64,000 bases of DNA, taken from NCBI GenBank assembly GCA_964615375.1, contig CAZTOW010000025.1:1-64000 (forward strand), read 5' to 3'. The translations under genes were made by a program, and so were the position numbers. Shown piece after piece: positions 62,806 to 64,000 of the stretch. The DNA is from CAZKWG01 sp964615375. Its GTDB lineage: Bacteria > Myxococcota_A > UBA796 > CAZKWG01. Each line of letters starts with the position of its first letter. The stretch's first letter is position 1. The notes beneath the pieces were generated by a model, which searched no databases, was not told the DNA's origin, and was given only the letters and a program-made list of their open reading frames with translations.

Positions 62806-62943
62806 ATGCCCTACCTCGCGATGGCCGGCGTCGGTCCGACAGAGGCGATCATCCTGGCCGTGGTCATCGGGATCTTCGCCTTCAAGATCCTGGGGCTGCT
62901 GCGGCTGAAGCGGCGGCTCTTCGGCGGCGACGAGCCGAAGTGA
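62806..62943 (+). CDS. Small single-pass membrane protein (45 residues)
   Basis: ATG 62806 has GGAG five bases upstream. The protein (MPYLAMAGVGPTEAIILAVV... ending RLFGGDEPK) has one hydrophobic helix then a basic tail, an outline like the first helix of TatA (GPTE, then a hydrophobic stretch, FAFKILGLL) but too short to be functional TatA. The TGA at 62941-62943 overlaps the LysR ATG by one base, so the two are coupled. Confidence 0.55.
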   Translation: MPYLAMAGVGPTEAIILAVVIGIFAFKILGLLRLKRRLFGGDEPK

Positions 62944-63839
62944 TGGACCTCGACGACATCCGCGCCCTGATCAGCGTCATCGAGCACGGCTCCACGCAGG
63001 CGGCGGCGGCGGCGACCCGGGTGTCGCGGACGACGCTGCGACGGCGGCTGGAGAGCCTGGAGGCGGCGGTGGGGGTGCCGCTGCTGGTGCGGGGGAGCGG
63101 GGGCGCCATCCCGACGCCGGCCGGGGTGGCGCTGGCGGAGCGGGGGCGCTCGCTGGTCCAGGAGGCCTCGGCCCTGGTCTCGGCGGTGCGGGCGATGGAG
63201 CGACCGCCGGAGGGCCAGTTTCGGGTGCTGGCCCCCGTGGGGCTGCCGCCGCACGTCCTTCAGCTCATGTACGCCACCGCGCACCAGCTCATGCCACGCC
63301 TGGAATTCAGCGTCGCGCTGGCCGAGGATCCGCTGCGCGCGCCGCTGGACGAGCTGGACCTCATCCTGCACTTCGGGGCGCCGCCCACCCACGGGCCCTG
63401 GGTGTCCACGCTGGTGCGCTCGGCCCCCGAGCGCGTGCTGGCCTCGCCCGTCTACCTCGAGGAGCACGGCGCGCCCCAGCACCCCTCCGAGCTCGAGCGC
63501 CACAGCCTGCTGAGCTGGAAGGCGCCCGGAGAGGACGGTCGGAGCTGGCCGCTAAGGACGGGCGGTATTCTTCCTGTAACGCCGTGTCTCATCCTGTCGG
63601 ACGTCCACCTGCTGCGCCAGTTCGCCGCCATGGGCGCGGGACTGGCCCTGCTGCCCGACGGCGGGGTCCCCGAGGGGCCGGACCTGGCGGGCGAGCTGGT
63701 GCCCGTGCTGGGCGAGGCCATCGGCCGCCCCAACGCCCTGCGCGCCCTGGTGCCCGAGGCCCTCTCCCGCCTGCCCAAGGGGCGGCGGATGATGGCCCTG
63801 ATCAAGGAGCTGCTGGCGGGGATGCAGGCGCTGGCGTAG
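62943..63839 (+). CDS. LysR family transcriptional regulator
   Basis: A 298-residue regulator. The N-terminal helix-turn-helix (LDDIRALISVIEHGSTQAAAAATRVSRTTLRRRLESLEAAVGVPLL) is followed by a LysR substrate-binding domain. ATG 62943 is chosen over GTG 62940. It is coupled to the small membrane protein gene and likely controlled by the promoter at 62650-62678. The inverted repeat at 62628 does not look like the usual T-N11-A LysR site. The regulated target is unknown. Its 3' end overlaps the convergent peptidase gene by 38 bases. Confidence 0.9.
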   Translation: MDLDDIRALISVIEHGSTQAAAAATRVSRTTLRRRLESLEAAVGVPLLVRGSGGAIPTPAGVALAERGRSLVQEASALVSAVRAMERPPEGQFRVLAPVGLPPHVLQLMYATAHQLMPRLEFSVALAEDPLRAPLDELDLILHFGAPPTHGPWVSTLVRSAPERVLASPVYLEEHGAPQHPSELERHSLLSWKAPGEDGRSWPLRTGGILPVTPCLILSDVHLLRQFAAMGAGLALLPDGGVPEGPDLAGELVPVLGEAIGRPNALRALVPEALSRLPKGRRMMALIKELLAGMQALA

Positions 63840-64000
63840 GCGGGTTGGGGGCGTTGGCCAGCAGCCAGGCCAGGCCCGCCACCGCGGCGACGCCCTCCTG
63901 CAGCGCGGCGGGGTCCACCTTGTCCACCGTGTCTGCCTCGGTGTGGTGGACGTCGAAGTAGCGCGAGTCGTCCGGGCGGAGGCCGATCACGGGCACGCCC
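63802..64000 (-). CDS. C-terminal part of an M28 family peptidase (partial)
   Basis: The frame continues off the right edge. The visible C-terminus (PVIGLRPDDSRYFDVHHTEADT, then DKVDPAALQEGVAAVAGLAWLLA) is typical of M28 aminopeptidase/carboxypeptidase Q-like enzymes, with the last zinc-ligand His in HHTEADT. A Pro/Ala tail follows. The stop is at 63802-63804, inside the last 38 bases of the LysR gene. Confidence 0.85.
   Translation of the reverse strand, partial: GVPVIGLRPDDSRYFDVHHTEADTVDKVDPAALQEGVAAVAGLAWLLANAPNPPTPAPASPPAAP

Noticed and set aside
62806..62943. TatA protein
   Set aside because: The helix resembles TatA, but the protein lacks the amphipathic helix and charged tail, and no tatB/tatC is nearby.

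Overview
The window is a GC-rich chromosomal segment (about 70 % GC by eye), densely packed with genes that often overlap by 1-13 bases. It most resembles a member of the Myxococcota or a related deltaproteobacterial lineage. That placement is inferred from a complete clustered mevalonate pathway, many short lipoproteins, Flp/TadG-type proteins, Uma2 (DUF820) proteins, an O-mannosyltransferase-like GT-C protein and the base composition. I see no rRNA, tRNA, CRISPR array, insertion sequence or prophage.

Layout. 1-5361: tail of an upstream gene, then a five-gene envelope-export operon (beta-barrel, ABC ATPase, two FtsX-like permeases, LolA-like periplasmic protein). 5364-13774: SRAP protein, an ECF-sigma/anti-sigma-like fusion, an M2/M3-like lipoprotein peptidase, a B12-binding radical SAM protein, two coupled lipoproteins (one with a CAP domain), a Flp pilin and a CDGSH protein. 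13814-20901: GT-C membrane protein, amidohydrolase lipoprotein, YchF-like GTPase, DUF4336, YkgJ-like protein and a TadG-like protein. 20962-28537: acyl-CoA synthetase, then HMG-CoA reductase, mevalonate kinase, diphosphomevalonate decarboxylase, phosphomevalonate kinase-like protein, type 2 IPP isomerase and a peroxiredoxin. 28543-32140: proline-rich membrane protein, panB-panC and a small membrane protein. 32145-38746 (minus): EF-hand membrane protein, LeuA/homocitrate-synthase-like protein, LeuB-like dehydrogenase, an unknown anchored protein and an N-formylglutamate-amidohydrolase-like protein.

38954-49343: cupredoxin lipoprotein, an unknown conserved protein divergent from dusB, two Uma2 proteins, a two-subunit molybdenum hydroxylase coupled to a GNAT acetyltransferase, and an acyl-CoA carboxylase (alpha and beta). 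49346-53040: a coupled AAA-type NTPase and TPR-repeat pair, the best candidate here for an undescribed regulatory or defence module. 53088-64000: thermolysin-like lipoprotein, endonuclease III, apaG, DUF420, asparaginase II, clpS-clpA, an aldo/keto reductase, an AAA/DUF4143 ATPase whose 5' end meets a perfect 13-bp inverted repeat, two micro-ORFs, a LysR regulator and the C-terminus of an M28 peptidase.

Small regulatory elements stand out against the GC-rich background: sigma70-like promoters at 13475-13502, 19557-19585, 20907-20934, 38824-38851 and 62650-62678; a convergent terminator at 39548-39574; a palindromic shared -10 element at 40199-40206; and a recurring GGTTA(A/T) element just upstream of start codons. 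All functions are inferred from sequence motifs read by eye; no database search was run.
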